DNA from: DAOTWC01 sp048499435
Lineage (GTDB): Bacteria > Chloroflexota > Anaerolineae > Aggregatilineales > Phototrophicaceae
Direction of reading: 5' to 3'
NCBI GenBank assembly: GCA_048499435.1
Contig: JASNZW010000003.1
Span: forward strand, 558,001-622,000
DNA: 64,000 nucleotides
Position 1 is the first letter of the stretch. Every line of letters starts with the position of its first letter. The position numbers and the translations under genes are program-made. The notes under the pieces are model-generated. The model did no database searches. It was not told the origin of the DNA and worked only from the letters and a program-made list of their open reading frames with translations. This document shows, in pieces, positions 1 to 8,698 of this stretch.

Positions 1-1
1 G

Positions 2-982
2 GTGCTGGACCGCGCCAGCGGAGCCGTCGCGCACCACACCTTTCGCGACATCGCCGCGATGGTCGCGCCAGGCGATGTGCTGGTGCTCAACACCACCCGC
101 GTGCTTCCTGCCCGCCTGCACGGCGTAAAGGCCGAAACCGGCGGCGCGGTTGAGCTGCTGCTGCTGCGCCAGCTCGATTCTACCCGCTGGCGCGCGCTGG
201 TCGGCGGCAGGCGTGTGACCGCCGGCACGGCCATCGCCTTTCCGCCCACCGCCTTTACCGCCGCCGTCACCGAAGACCACGACGGCGCTGAGCGCACCAT
301 CGCCTTTAACGCGCCGGTGGGCGCGCTGCTTGAGCAGCTTGGCGAGACGCCGCTGCCGCCCTATATTCACACGGCGCTCAGCGATTCCGAGCGCTACCAG
401 ACCGTTTACAGCCGACAGGAAGGCTCAGCGGCCGCGCCGACCGCCGGCCTGCACTTCACCGGCGATCTGCTGCTGGCCCTGCGCGAAAACGGCGTGCAGC
501 TCGCTTACTGTACGCTGCATATCGGCCTGGACACGTTCCAGCCGGTGCAGGTTGAACAGGTGGAACAGCACCACATCCACCGTGAGCGCGCCCTGCTCAC
601 CGCCGACAACGCCCGCATCATTAACGACGCCAAGCTGGCGGGCGGGCGCGTGATTGCCGTCGGCACAACAACCGCGCGCACGCTGGAAACCGCTGCCATC
701 CTGAGCGGCGGCGGCGACCCGGCGCGCCCACAGGATATGCCCGACATCTGTCCCTGGCGGCCCGTTATCGCCTTCGAACGCGACACTGAGCTGTTCATCT
801 ACCCCGGCTATCGCTGGCGCGTTGTGGACGCGCTTATCACCAATTTCCACCTGCCGCGCTCCACCCTGCTGATGATGGTCAGCGCCTTCGCCGGGCGCGA
901 GCATGTGCTGGCCGCCTATCAGCAGGCCAAGGCCGAAGGCTACCGCTTCTACTCGTTTGGCGACGCCATGTTTATCCGCTGA
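2..982 (+). CDS. queA: S-adenosylmethionine:tRNA ribosyltransferase-isomerase QueA (5' truncated by window edge)
   Basis: QueA transfers and isomerises the ribosyl part of SAM onto 7-aminomethyl-7-deazaguanine in tRNA to give epoxyqueuosine. The frame is open from the window edge. It enters at the family segment VLDRASG...HHTFRD, so about 25-30 N-terminal residues lie upstream; the Met shown at position 2 is unlikely to be the true start. Diagnostic motifs are VLNTTRVLPARL, AAPTAGLHFT and ITNFHLPRSTLLMMVSAFAG, and the C-terminus ends in the usual way (YSFGDAMFI). A strong promoter lies just after the stop, so rplU is probably a separate transcription unit. Confidence 0.95.
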   Translation: MLDRASGAVAHHTFRDIAAMVAPGDVLVLNTTRVLPARLHGVKAETGGAVELLLLRQLDSTRWRALVGGRRVTAGTAIAFPPTAFTAAVTEDHDGAERTIAFNAPVGALLEQLGETPLPPYIHTALSDSERYQTVYSRQEGSAAAPTAGLHFTGDLLLALRENGVQLAYCTLHIGLDTFQPVQVEQVEQHHIHRERALLTADNARIINDAKLAGGRVIAVGTTTARTLETAAILSGGGDPARPQDMPDICPWRPVIAFERDTELFIYPGYRWRVVDALITNFHLPRSTLLMMVSAFAGREHVLAAYQQAKAEGYRFYSFGDAMFIR

Positions 983-995
983 CCCAAACTGGACG

Positions 996-1025
996 TTGAC
1001 GCGCCCGCGGTCTCTCTTTTATAAT
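996..1025 (+). promoter_or_regulatory. Sigma-70-type promoter for rplU-rpmA-rpmE
   Basis: The -35 element is TTGACG (996-1001), the spacer is 18 bp and the -10 element is TATAAT (1020-1025). It lies 125 bp upstream of the rplU start, leaving a leader of roughly 115 nt. That length would allow autogenous ribosomal-protein control, but I see no convincing fold. Confidence 0.8.
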
Positions 1026-1149
1026 GTCCTTTGCCCTCTGTCCGGGGCTGCCTTTACATTTCACTCACCGGCCAATTTTCCCCCTGCCAGCGCCCCTGTT
1101 CAGCCGGCGCGGCGGTGGTGGCAAGTGAAGATTGGAGACTCTCTCACAC

Positions 1150-1464
1150 ATGTATGCGATCATCCGCACTGGCAACCGCCAGTACCGCGCTGAAGTTGGC
1201 AAAACGCTGGACGTAGAGCGCCTGCCCAACGCGGTCAACGACAGCTTCGAGATCACCGACGTGCTGCTGGTCGGCAGCGGCGAGAACACCGTCATCGGCC
1301 AGCCCACTGTCGAAGGCGCGGCGGTCAGGGTCACCGTGACTGAACAGTTTCGCGCCGACAAAATCATCGTGTTTAAGTATCGGCAGCGCACCAACTACCG
1401 CCGCAAACGCGGCCACCGCCAGTATTACACCCGCCTGCGCGTTGACGACATCATCGTTAAATAA
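1150..1464 (+). CDS. rplU: 50S ribosomal protein L21
   Basis: L21 is a large-subunit protein that binds 23S rRNA. The 104-residue product begins MYAIIRTGNRQYR and ends in the typical basic segment (NYRRKRGHRQYYTRLRVDDI), matching the usual length of about 103. An upstream in-frame Met at 1132 would add six non-conserved residues and sits on the GGAG motif (1134-1137), so I prefer 1150. It is followed 26 bp later by rpmA, the standard L21-L27 pairing. Confidence 0.97.
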   Translation: MYAIIRTGNRQYRAEVGKTLDVERLPNAVNDSFEITDVLLVGSGENTVIGQPTVEGAAVRVTVTEQFRADKIIVFKYRQRTNYRRKRGHRQYYTRLRVDDIIVK

Positions 1465-1490
1465 ACTGAGCGCCCAAAAGGAAGCAGCAA

Positions 1491-1775
1491 ATGGCCCACA
1501 AAAAAGGTGGCGGCTCCAGCCGCAATAACCGTGACAGCCAGTCGAAGCGGCTCGGTGTGAAGCGTTTCGGCGGCGAATTCGTTATCTCTGGTAACATTAT
1601 CGTGCGCCAGCGCGGCACGAAATTTCACCCCGGCCTTAACGTTGGCATCGGCAAAGACCACACCCTGTTTGCCACCGCCGCTGGCTATGTAACGTTCGAG
1701 CGTATGCGCGGCAAGGGCGGGCGCAAGCAGATCAGCGTTTACCCAGAAAAACCGCAGCCTGAAACCCAGGCCTGA
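1491..1775 (+). CDS. rpmA: 50S ribosomal protein L27
   Basis: L27 lies near the peptidyl-transferase centre. The 94-residue product starts MAHKKGGGSSRNNRDS and carries the family motifs GVKRFGG and RQRGTKFHPG. It begins directly with the mature form; there is no cleavable N-terminal extension of the Firmicutes type. An AAGGAAG ribosome binding site lies just upstream. It is the second gene of the rplU-rpmA-rpmE unit. Confidence 0.97.
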   Translation: MAHKKGGGSSRNNRDSQSKRLGVKRFGGEFVISGNIIVRQRGTKFHPGLNVGIGKDHTLFATAAGYVTFERMRGKGGRKQISVYPEKPQPETQA

Positions 1776-1798
1776 GGCGGCAAGGACACTACCCAACC

Positions 1799-2275
1799 AT
1801 GAAAGAAACCATTCACCCTAAGTGGTATCCTGAGGCGCGCGTGATCTGCGCCTGCGGTAACACCTGGACAACTGGCGCGACCGTGCCCGAAATTCGCACC
1901 GACATCTGCTCGAACTGTCACCCCTTCTACACCGGCGAACAGCGCATTGTTGACACCGAAGGCCAGGTGGACCGCTTCCTCAAACGCCTCCAGATGCGCG
2001 ACTCGATCCGCACCGAGGCTGAGGAACGCCAGGCCGCCCGCACTTCGCCCAACATCGCCCTTTCCGAATTTGAGGCCGAGCTGGGCAAGCAGAGCAAGCG
2101 CTACCTCAACATCCTGGCCGAGCACAACATCGAGGTCGTTGGCGACTTCATCCAGAAGCTCGAAGAAGGCGGCGACGAAGCCCTGCTGGAAATCCCCGGC
2201 ATCGGTCGCAAAATCGTCAGTGACCTGCGCCGTCTGCTGACCAACCGCGGCTATGAGCTGCCCGCCGCGCAGTAA
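1799..2275 (+). CDS. rpmE: 50S ribosomal protein L31 with C-terminal helix-hairpin-helix / alpha-CTD-like extension
   Basis: Residues 1-65 are a zinc-type L31, with Cys17, Cys19, Cys37 and Cys40 in place and the typical SNCHPFYTG segment. The product is 158 residues, about twice the usual 65-90. A charged linker (about 66-92) leads to a C-terminal domain (about 93-155) with GDFIQKLEE and LLEIPGIGRKIVSDL. That pattern matches the DNA-binding C-terminal domain of RNA polymerase alpha, including its helix-hairpin-helix. There is no frameshift, and an intrinsic terminator follows the stop directly, so the extension belongs to this gene. L31 identity is certain; the role of the extra domain is inferred only from similarity. 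Confidence 0.93.
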   Translation: MKETIHPKWYPEARVICACGNTWTTGATVPEIRTDICSNCHPFYTGEQRIVDTEGQVDRFLKRLQMRDSIRTEAEERQAARTSPNIALSEFEAELGKQSKRYLNILAEHNIEVVGDFIQKLEEGGDEALLEIPGIGRKIVSDLRRLLTNRGYELPAAQ

Positions 2276-2297
2276 CACCATGCTGTAACCGTTAACC

Positions 2298-2331
2298 GGG
2301 CAGACATGCACACACATGTCTGCCCTTTTAT
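2298..2331 (+). terminator. Intrinsic terminator after rpmE
   Basis: An 11-bp perfect stem (GGGCAGACATG, 2298-2308, with CATGTCTGCCC, 2315-2325) encloses a 6-nt loop and is followed by TTTTATT. It closes the ribosomal-protein operon 22 bp after the stop. Confidence 0.92.
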
Positions 2332-2366
2332 TGTCCGCGTCGGCGCGCGTAACAGATGAGGAAGCT

Positions 2367-2960
2367 ATGCTGGACCACAGCGGTCGTGTCGAGGTCATCT
2401 GCGGAAGCATGTTCTGTGGAAAAACCGAGGAGCTTATCCGGCGCGTCCGGCGCGCCATCATCGCCCGCCGGGCCGTCCAGGTGTTCAAACACAGCCTCGA
2501 CACGCGCTACGGCGGTTCGCAGTATCTGACCAGCCACAACGGCCAGAACATCGCGGCCCAGCACGTCAGCAGCGCCGCCGAGATCTTTCCCCTGCTCGCG
2601 CCTGACACAACTGTCCTGGCCATAGATGAGGTCCAGTTCTTCGATGCCGCCGTTGTTGATCTGGCGCAGCGGCTCGCAGACCGTGGTATCCGCGTGATCA
2701 CCGCCGGCCTTGACACCGATTTCCGCGGTGAGCCGTTCGGCCCCATCCCTCAACTGCTCTCCATCGCCGAAGAAGTCACCAAACTGCACGCGATCTGCGT
2801 GGTGTGCGGCGAAGAGGCAGGCCGCACGCAGCGGCTCGTCAACGGCCAGCCCGCCCGCTATAACGACCCCATTATCCTCGTCGGCGCGCAGGAAAGTTAT
2901 GAAGCCCGCTGCCGCAAACATCACGTCGTTGTCCACGAGGAAAAGCCGGCCAATCCATAA
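2367..2960 (+). CDS. tdk: Thymidine kinase
   Basis: Tdk phosphorylates thymidine to dTMP in pyrimidine salvage. The 197-residue product has the P-loop GSMFCGKTEELIRR near its N-terminus, the Walker B-like DEVQFFD, and the zinc-binding lasso with CVVCG and a later C-x2-HH. I chose ATG 2367 because GAGGAA lies 4 bp upstream and the protein then begins MLDHSGRVEVICG. The longer frame from 2316 would start inside the preceding terminator and add 17 unconserved residues. Confidence 0.93.
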   Translation: MLDHSGRVEVICGSMFCGKTEELIRRVRRAIIARRAVQVFKHSLDTRYGGSQYLTSHNGQNIAAQHVSSAAEIFPLLAPDTTVLAIDEVQFFDAAVVDLAQRLADRGIRVITAGLDTDFRGEPFGPIPQLLSIAEEVTKLHAICVVCGEEAGRTQRLVNGQPARYNDPIILVGAQESYEARCRKHHVVVHEEKPANP

Positions 2961-2987
2961 AAGCCGGCGTCAATTGCGCGTTTTGCT

Positions 2988-3016
2988 TTGCATCCCTAAA
3001 TAAAATCTGTTATAGT
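2988..3016 (+). promoter_or_regulatory. Promoter for the His-rich membrane protein gene
   Basis: TTGCAT (2988-2993), a 17-bp spacer and TATAGT (3011-3016) stand in a locally AT-rich stretch 33 bp upstream of the start at 3049. Confidence 0.75.
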
Positions 3017-3048
3017 AGCCGTGTTGTATGTGGGAAGGAGTAAAAGGT

Positions 3049-4197
3049 ATGGCCGTTACCAGTCCTAGCATCTCGCCTATCGCCCAACCGTCAGTCGGAG
3101 TACAGCCTAATCTGTGGTTGAAAGACCGCCGCTGGGACCTCACCTTTATCATTCTCAGCGTGCTGCTTGTCCCCTTGCCCTACATTTTCTACCTGATCGG
3201 CATCCAGGCTGGCATGCACCCCGACGTCAGCCGCAATCTCATCAACGGTTTCGTCGCTGTCGCTGTCGGCGGCCCGCACATGATGTCCACCTTCCTGCGG
3301 ACGGGCCTGGACGGTGACTTCAAAAAGCGCTACCCCATGCTTATCCGCTCGTCAGTCATTATCCCGCTGGTGGTGGTGTCGCTGGCCTTCCTCAACCTGG
3401 AGCTGCTGCTCACCATCTTCTTCTTCTGGGCGATGCTGCACGTGCTGCACCAGGCCACTTATGTAACTGAGCTTTACAACCACAAAGCCGGTAAAGTCAC
3501 CAGCCGCCGCATGACGCTGATCTCGCGCGCCGCCGATTACGGCGTCATCATTAGCTGCCTGTTTCCAATGGCCGCCTTCAAGATCAGCCAGGGCAGCTTC
3601 GAGATCGGCACGAACGACCTGACCAAGGTCATCCCCGGCCTTTTCCAGCAGACCTGGCTTTTCGTGGCCGCCTCCGCCGTCTTCTTCGTGGCGCTGGCGG
3701 TTTTCATCGGCAAAACGGTGGTCGAATACCGGCGCGGCATGATCAACTGGCCCAAGACGCTTTTCATCTCTCTGACCGTGATCGTTTTCTTCCCGCTGGC
3801 GGCGTTCCCCAACCTGGACACAGCCTTCCAGGGCGCGAATATGTGGCACTCGTTCCAGTATCTGCCGCTGACGTTCTATATCATCAAGCTGCGTCAACGC
3901 GCGGGCCTGCTCAATAACGCGCCGATTGTCTCACGCTTTACGCAGGTAGGCAGCAACAGCACGCGCGGCTTGTACATGCTCAGCGCGCTGCTGCTGGGCG
4001 GCTCGCTCGCTGTATTCGCGGGCGTCTATGTCCTGGCCGGCATCATTATCCCCAACATTGACCCTAACCGGCACTTCGACATCGCCTACTACACCGCGAT
4101 CCTGTCCTTCCTGTGGATTCACTACTACCACGATCACTTCCTGTTCACCAACTACGAAGCGCTTGACGAGAGCTACTATCAGCGGCAGGCCGGCTGA
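3049..4197 (+). CDS. Polytopic membrane protein with conserved-looking His clusters, function unknown
   Basis: This 382-residue protein has about eight to nine hydrophobic segments and I do not recognise a named family with certainty. I chose ATG 3049 because GGGAAGGAG (3032-3040) is well spaced for it; the Met at 3028 lies upstream of that site. Histidines sit at helix ends: GGPHMMSTF, the MLHVLHQATYV segment, MWHSFQYL and WIHYYHDHFLF. The pattern recalls multi-His metal-binding membrane enzymes such as desaturases or Brp/Blh-type carotenoid oxygenases, but that is only resemblance. It is monocistronic, with its own promoter and a following hairpin. Confidence 0.8.
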   Translation: MAVTSPSISPIAQPSVGVQPNLWLKDRRWDLTFIILSVLLVPLPYIFYLIGIQAGMHPDVSRNLINGFVAVAVGGPHMMSTFLRTGLDGDFKKRYPMLIRSSVIIPLVVVSLAFLNLELLLTIFFFWAMLHVLHQATYVTELYNHKAGKVTSRRMTLISRAADYGVIISCLFPMAAFKISQGSFEIGTNDLTKVIPGLFQQTWLFVAASAVFFVALAVFIGKTVVEYRRGMINWPKTLFISLTVIVFFPLAAFPNLDTAFQGANMWHSFQYLPLTFYIIKLRQRAGLLNNAPIVSRFTQVGSNSTRGLYMLSALLLGGSLAVFAGVYVLAGIIIPNIDPNRHFDIAYYTAILSFLWIHYYHDHFLFTNYEALDESYYQRQAG

Positions 4198-4223
4198 TTA
4201 CAGCGCCGTTCTTCATCGAATCA

Positions 4224-4258
4224 ACAGCGGGGACACACCATGTGTCCCCGCTGTGTTT
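4224..4258 (+). terminator. Hairpin terminator between convergent genes
   Basis: A 14-bp perfect stem (4224-4237 with 4241-4254) has a CCA loop and is followed by a short GTTT tract. It lies between the plus-strand membrane protein gene and the minus-strand GH31 gene, so it can end the plus-strand transcript. Confidence 0.75.
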
Positions 4259-4278
4259 CCCGCCTGGCGCGCTGCGCC

Positions 4279-6792
4279 TTACCAGGTTTTGCGCGGCAGC
4301 GTCCGGTCCGTCGTGGTTGGCTTCCGCGTGACTTCAACGCGCTGGAACGTGGGCACGGTCAGTTCCAGCACGCCCGCTTCGTAAAACCACAGCGGCGCGC
4401 CCTGCCGTTCTAACCCAACGCTGGCCGGCTCATCATCCAGCCCCACGACTTCCAGTCTGATGCCCGTGTAGTCCGGGCTGTAGCTGCCAGCGGTGCGCCG
4501 CTCGATCACCAGCGTGTCGCCCTGCCACCCGGTCGTGATATAAACCCAGCGGTAATCGCCCTGCTGATAAGCCATGCCCTCGCCGCGATCTTCGTACAGC
4601 ACCGTCTCGTGCTCGCCCGGATAGCAGCGCAGCAGCAGCGTCTCGACCGGCTTCTCGCCCACATACTGCATAGCTGGCCACAGCGGCAGCGCCGTTCCGG
4701 CGCGCACGAACAGCGGCAGCCGCTCCAATGGGGCTTCCACCTCAATCTGCCTGCCGCCGTCAATCAGCCTGTCCGTCCAGAAGTCGTACCAACTGCCCGC
4801 CGGCAGATAAACCCGCCGCCGCACAGCGCCCTCTTTCAGCACCGGCGCGACCAGCACGGCGTCGCCCACCAGATAGCTGTCGTCAATGCTGCGGATATCC
4901 GGGTTGTCCGGCTCAGCCGTGAACACGGGCCGCACCACTGGCCAGCCGTATTCGTGGCATAAGGCCACCGCCGAGTACAGGTAAGGCAGCAGGCGATAGC
5001 GCAGCGCGATAGCCGCCCGGTTGAAGTCCTCGTATGGCTGCCCAAAACTCCAGGGTTCCTGGTCGCCCGTTCCGCGCGCCGTGTGTACCCGGAAATAAGG
5101 TAGCAGGCTGGCCGCTTGCAGCCAGCGCGTGAACAGCTCCGCGCTGCAGTCGCCGTAAAACCCGCCGACATCCGGCCCGGTCATCGGCGCGCCAGACAGC
5201 CCGGAATTGAGCGTCATGCTGATGCTCAGCCGCAGGTGATCCCAATCGGATGTGTTATCGCCTGTCCACGTGGCCGCGTAGCGCTGCGCGCCGGCATACC
5301 CCGCGCGAATCATGTTAACAGGCCGTTTCTCCGGCTGGAAACGCCGCTGTGCCTCCAGCGAACTGCGCCCCATCAGCGTGCCATAGACATTATGCAGCGC
5401 CAGATGCGCCGCGCCCTGCCCTTCCTGGTCATGTGGCACGTAATCGGGTATGGTGCGCGCCCCTTCAACGCCGAATATCGCTGGCTCGCACATGTCGTTC
5501 CACACGCCATCAATGCCTGCCGCCAGCAGCGGCCCACACTGTTCAGCCCACCAATCGCGCGCTGCCGGCTTGCTGAAATCCGGGAAGTGGCTCATCCCGG
5601 CCCACACCGGCCCGGCCACCAGCTTGCCGTCCGGGTACTTCAGGAACACGTCGCGCGCCAGCCCGCTCTGATAAGCGCTGTAGTTCGGGTCAATCTTGAT
5701 ACCAGGGTCAAGGATAGCCACCACCTTAAACCCCTGCGCGTGCAGCGTGTCCAGCATTTCTTCGGCGTGGGGAAACCGGCTGCGATCCCACGTAAACACG
5801 CGGTAGCCGTCCATGTAATCAATGTCAATGTAGAGCACATCGCACGGAATCGCGCGCGCGCGAAACTCTCTTGCCAGCGCCAACACCCGTTCCCGCGGGA
5901 AATAACTCCAGCGGCTCTGCTGGAAGCCGAGAAACCACATCGGCGGCAGCGTGATGCGCCCTGTCAGCTCGGTATAGCGGCTCAGCACACCGTTGATATC
6001 GCTGCCAGTTATCAGGTAATAGCGCAGCTCGCCCGCTTCCGCCTCAAATACCAGCTCGTCAGGCTGCGACTTGCCCAGGTCGGCGCTGCCCCGGTTAGAG
6101 TTATCCCACAGCACCCCGTACACCTGGTCGTCATGCGCCCCCAGGTAGAACGGCACGTTGTAATATAAAGGGTCCGACCCGCGTTTATATATGTGGTGGT
6201 CGGTATTCCACAGGCTGAAACGTTGGCCACGCAGGTTCAGCCCCGCCGCGCGCTCGCCCATGCCGTAGCTGGTTTCCGCCGGGTGCAGCCGCAGCGCCAG
6301 CCGCACCGCGCCATCTTCGCGCAGTTGGCACCCCAGCGCGTCCATACACACCAGCCGCGCGTCCAGCGTCTCCACGCCGATCCGCAGCGGCCACCTGCCA
6401 ATACGGTAAACCGCCGCGCTGGTCTGCACCAGCACAGCGTCAGCGCCTTCAGTGATCGTTAAATTCACTTCCGGCCAATCTGACTTGCACACCGCGTATG
6501 AAAACGGCGGCGCGAAACCGTCGTGTCCCGCGTGCGCCCGCACGCGCAGACAGTTTGGGGCCAGCCACACCAGCTCAGCCTCGCCCTCTTCGCACAGCAG
6601 GCGCAGCCCGCCAGCCGTCGGCGTGATCTGCTGCACGCCGCCCAGGATGCGCCACGGCAGCCCCGGCGGGGCAGCCTTCAGATAAACGCGATCATACGCC
6701 GCCGTTTGCGCCTCAGCGGCGCGCGCGTCATCCACAAGCTGCTGCCCGCCCAGCTCTTTCAGAAACCGGATCTGATCCTGCTTTTTTGCCAT
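4279..6792 (-). CDS. Glycoside hydrolase family 31 (alpha-glucosidase/alpha-xylosidase-like)
   Basis: GH31 enzymes hydrolyse alpha-linked sugars with a retaining mechanism. In this 837-residue protein the nucleophile motif reads WNDMCEP (nucleophile Asp433) where WNDMNEP is usual. The acid/base Asp512 lies in TWTGDNTSDWDHL. A galactose-mutarotase-like N-terminal domain precedes the barrel, and the C-terminal beta domains carry VRAGTALPLW and VLYEDRGEG. I start at ATG 6792 (MAKKQDQIRF), which has AGGGAACGGA upstream and lies 8 bp after the LysM-M23 gene; a longer frame would overlap that gene. There is no signal peptide, so it is probably cytosolic. The exact substrate cannot be read from sequence. 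Confidence 0.93.
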   Translation of the reverse strand: MAKKQDQIRFLKELGGQQLVDDARAAEAQTAAYDRVYLKAAPPGLPWRILGGVQQITPTAGGLRLLCEEGEAELVWLAPNCLRVRAHAGHDGFAPPFSYAVCKSDWPEVNLTITEGADAVLVQTSAAVYRIGRWPLRIGVETLDARLVCMDALGCQLREDGAVRLALRLHPAETSYGMGERAAGLNLRGQRFSLWNTDHHIYKRGSDPLYYNVPFYLGAHDDQVYGVLWDNSNRGSADLGKSQPDELVFEAEAGELRYYLITGSDINGVLSRYTELTGRITLPPMWFLGFQQSRWSYFPRERVLALAREFRARAIPCDVLYIDIDYMDGYRVFTWDRSRFPHAEEMLDTLHAQGFKVVAILDPGIKIDPNYSAYQSGLARDVFLKYPDGKLVAGPVWAGMSHFPDFSKPAARDWWAEQCGPLLAAGIDGVWNDMCEPAIFGVEGARTIPDYVPHDQEGQGAAHLALHNVYGTLMGRSSLEAQRRFQPEKRPVNMIRAGYAGAQRYAATWTGDNTSDWDHLRLSISMTLNSGLSGAPMTGPDVGGFYGDCSAELFTRWLQAASLLPYFRVHTARGTGDQEPWSFGQPYEDFNRAAIALRYRLLPYLYSAVALCHEYGWPVVRPVFTAEPDNPDIRSIDDSYLVGDAVLVAPVLKEGAVRRRVYLPAGSWYDFWTDRLIDGGRQIEVEAPLERLPLFVRAGTALPLWPAMQYVGEKPVETLLLRCYPGEHETVLYEDRGEGMAYQQGDYRWVYITTGWQGDTLVIERRTAGSYSPDYTGIRLEVVGLDDEPASVGLERQGAPLWFYEAGVLELTVPTFQRVEVTRKPTTTDRTLPRKTW

Positions 6793-6800
6793 TCCGTTCC

Positions 6801-8312
6801 CTATCCAAAAGATTGGCGCACCCACTGCATTGGGTCAACCGCCACGCCGCCTACCCACAATTCCCAGTGCAGATGCGCCCCCGTCACGCGCCCGGTCGCG
6901 CCAATTGTGCCGATCACCTGCCCCGTTGTCACAAAATCGCCCGGCTTCACATACTGTTCTGCCTGGTGCCAATAGCCGGTGTAAACCCCCCAGCCGTGAT
7001 CAATCACCGTCGCGCCGCCGCGCACATTCAGCACGTCGGCCAGCACGACCCGGCCCGGCGCGGCTGCCAGCACCGGCGTGCCCGGCGCGCCAGCGAAATC
7101 TGTCCCCATGTGGAAGCGGTCAAACGGCCCGCCGTTATATGACCGCAGCGTGCCAAACGGCGAAATCACAGTGGCCGCCGCCGGCAGCCCCAGGGCGCCC
7201 TCAAAATAGCGCTCAGGGTTAAACACGTCCATGATGCCTGTGATCAGCGCCTGCTCGCTGTTCTCAACAACCGGGTCCAGCAGCCCGTCCCGGTCAGCCA
7301 GCAGGCGGATATTCTCACGGCCATAGCCGCCGTCCACCACCTGCAAATTGACAGACAGGCTCGTTTGCTCCCCCGTCTGCCGGTCCATGATCGTCAGCTC
7401 CAGCGGGTAGATTCCGGGGTCCGTAAACACCGGGATACCCTGCAAAAACGTGTGTTCCGTGCCATCCTGCTGCACGATCTCGGTCAGCTCACGCCCCACA
7501 AAGGCGGCCTGCACACTGGCCGGCGCTGGCGTTGTCAGCCGCACGCGCAGCGTTTTTCCTTGCAACAGCGCCTGCGGCATGATCTCCAGCCCGCTAACCG
7601 CCGCCGGCAGGTCCAGCGCGATCTGCGGCGGCTCCAGGCCGGGGATAACGAGCTGCTGCCCGACGTAAATCAGCATCGGGTCAGCGATGCTGTTCGCCTG
7701 CACCAGGTCGCTTACCGTCAGCCCGTAACTCTGTGCGATACGAAAGAGCGTTTCGCCCCGCTGCACCACGTGCAGCACCGGCGCGGCCGCTGCATCTGCC
7801 GCTGCCGGCGCGGCCGCTACCGCCACCGCGGTCGGGCTGCTTTCGACTGGCGGCGTTTCGACATACCGCGGCTGTGGCGCGTTGGCCGCCGCGTCCACCA
7901 CCTCGCCTGGGCCAATCACCAACTGCTGGCCAACGTAGATGGCGTTGGCGTTAAGAAGCTGGTTGCGTGCCACCAGATCATCCACGCTCACGCGGTAAAG
8001 CTGGCCAATGCTGCGCAGCGTTTCGCCTGCCCGCACGATATGTGTTAGCTGTGCAGCGCCGGCTGCGCCCGCGTACACCGGGATCAGCAGCCGCTGCCCT
8101 ACCTGGACGCTCGCCGGGTTGGTGATGCCGTTCGCGCGCACCAGGTCATCCACCGTCAGGCCGTAACGCTGCGCGATGCGGTACAGCGTCTCGCCGCGCT
8201 GCACAACGTGTACGGTCAGGCCGGCTGCTTCTGAGCCATTCTGTGCCCAGGCAGCCGGCCCGCTTAGCGCGCACACAATGCACACAACCACTGCAGCTAA
8301 CCGATAACGCAT
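6801..8312 (-). CDS. Secreted LysM-repeat M23 family metallopeptidase
   Basis: This 503-residue protein is a predicted secreted peptidoglycan endopeptidase. A signal peptide (MRYRLAAVVV...AAWAQ) is followed by three LysM repeats at about residues 31-75, 85-130 and 178-225, each of the form VQRGETLYRIAQRYG...VGQRLLIP. A beta-rich spacer (about 235-345) precedes the C-terminal M23 domain, which has HMGTD and HLHWE as zinc ligands. LysM repeats bind N-acetylglucosamine polymers and would tether the enzyme to the wall. It sits 5 bp after the DUF192 gene and 8 bp before the GH31 gene, within one operon. Confidence 0.94.
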   Translation of the reverse strand: MRYRLAAVVVCIVCALSGPAAWAQNGSEAAGLTVHVVQRGETLYRIAQRYGLTVDDLVRANGITNPASVQVGQRLLIPVYAGAAGAAQLTHIVRAGETLRSIGQLYRVSVDDLVARNQLLNANAIYVGQQLVIGPGEVVDAAANAPQPRYVETPPVESSPTAVAVAAAPAAADAAAAPVLHVVQRGETLFRIAQSYGLTVSDLVQANSIADPMLIYVGQQLVIPGLEPPQIALDLPAAVSGLEIMPQALLQGKTLRVRLTTPAPASVQAAFVGRELTEIVQQDGTEHTFLQGIPVFTDPGIYPLELTIMDRQTGEQTSLSVNLQVVDGGYGRENIRLLADRDGLLDPVVENSEQALITGIMDVFNPERYFEGALGLPAAATVISPFGTLRSYNGGPFDRFHMGTDFAGAPGTPVLAAAPGRVVLADVLNVRGGATVIDHGWGVYTGYWHQAEQYVKPGDFVTTGQVIGTIGATGRVTGAHLHWELWVGGVAVDPMQWVRQSFG

Positions 8313-8317
8313 GATCC

Positions 8318-8698
8318 CTATATCGCAGCCTCATCAAAGCGCAGCCGCTCGCCCCGCCTGACACGCTCCAGGACCGTCGGGTTCGCTTCCAGATAATACT
8401 GCGCTGGCTCAGCCGGCGCATAGGCTGGCCGCCAGGGACGGGCAAGCTGCTGATCCACCACCCTGCCCTCACGATCCAGCCAGACCACGCCGATGCTGAA
8501 CAGCATGAAGAACATGTGAATCGTCGTGTGTGCACGGCCTTCGCGGTTCGTCACAAACAGCAGGCCCTCGTCCTCCGGCAAATGCCTGACGAGCTGCAGG
8601 CCGCGAAAGTGACACCAGAAGCCCGCGCACAGCCGCACGCGCGGCAGCACAACCGCGCCGGTGTCGGCGCTGCGCAGCACCCGCCACCCCGCGCTCAC
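8318..8698 (-). CDS. DUF192 family protein
   Basis: This 126-residue protein matches the DUF192 family: a core of ADTGAVVLPRV..LCAGFWCHFRGL, the central GLLFV, HMFFMLFSIGVVWLD, and the C-terminal YYLEANP. Family members are small single-domain beta-rich proteins of unknown biochemical role, often secreted. This copy has no signal peptide and is probably cytosolic. Its ATG overlaps the stop of the upstream LysM gene by 4 nt, which indicates translational coupling. Confidence 0.85.
   Translation of the reverse strand: MSAGWRVLRSADTGAVVLPRVRLCAGFWCHFRGLQLVRHLPEDEGLLFVTNREGRAHTTIHMFFMLFSIGVVWLDREGRVVDQQLARPWRPAYAPAEPAQYYLEANPTVLERVRRGERLRFDEAAI

Noticed and set aside
5116..6168. Open frame of 350 codons on the plus strand
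   Set aside because: It is antisense to GH31, inside its catalytic domain, with no ribosome binding site or motif.
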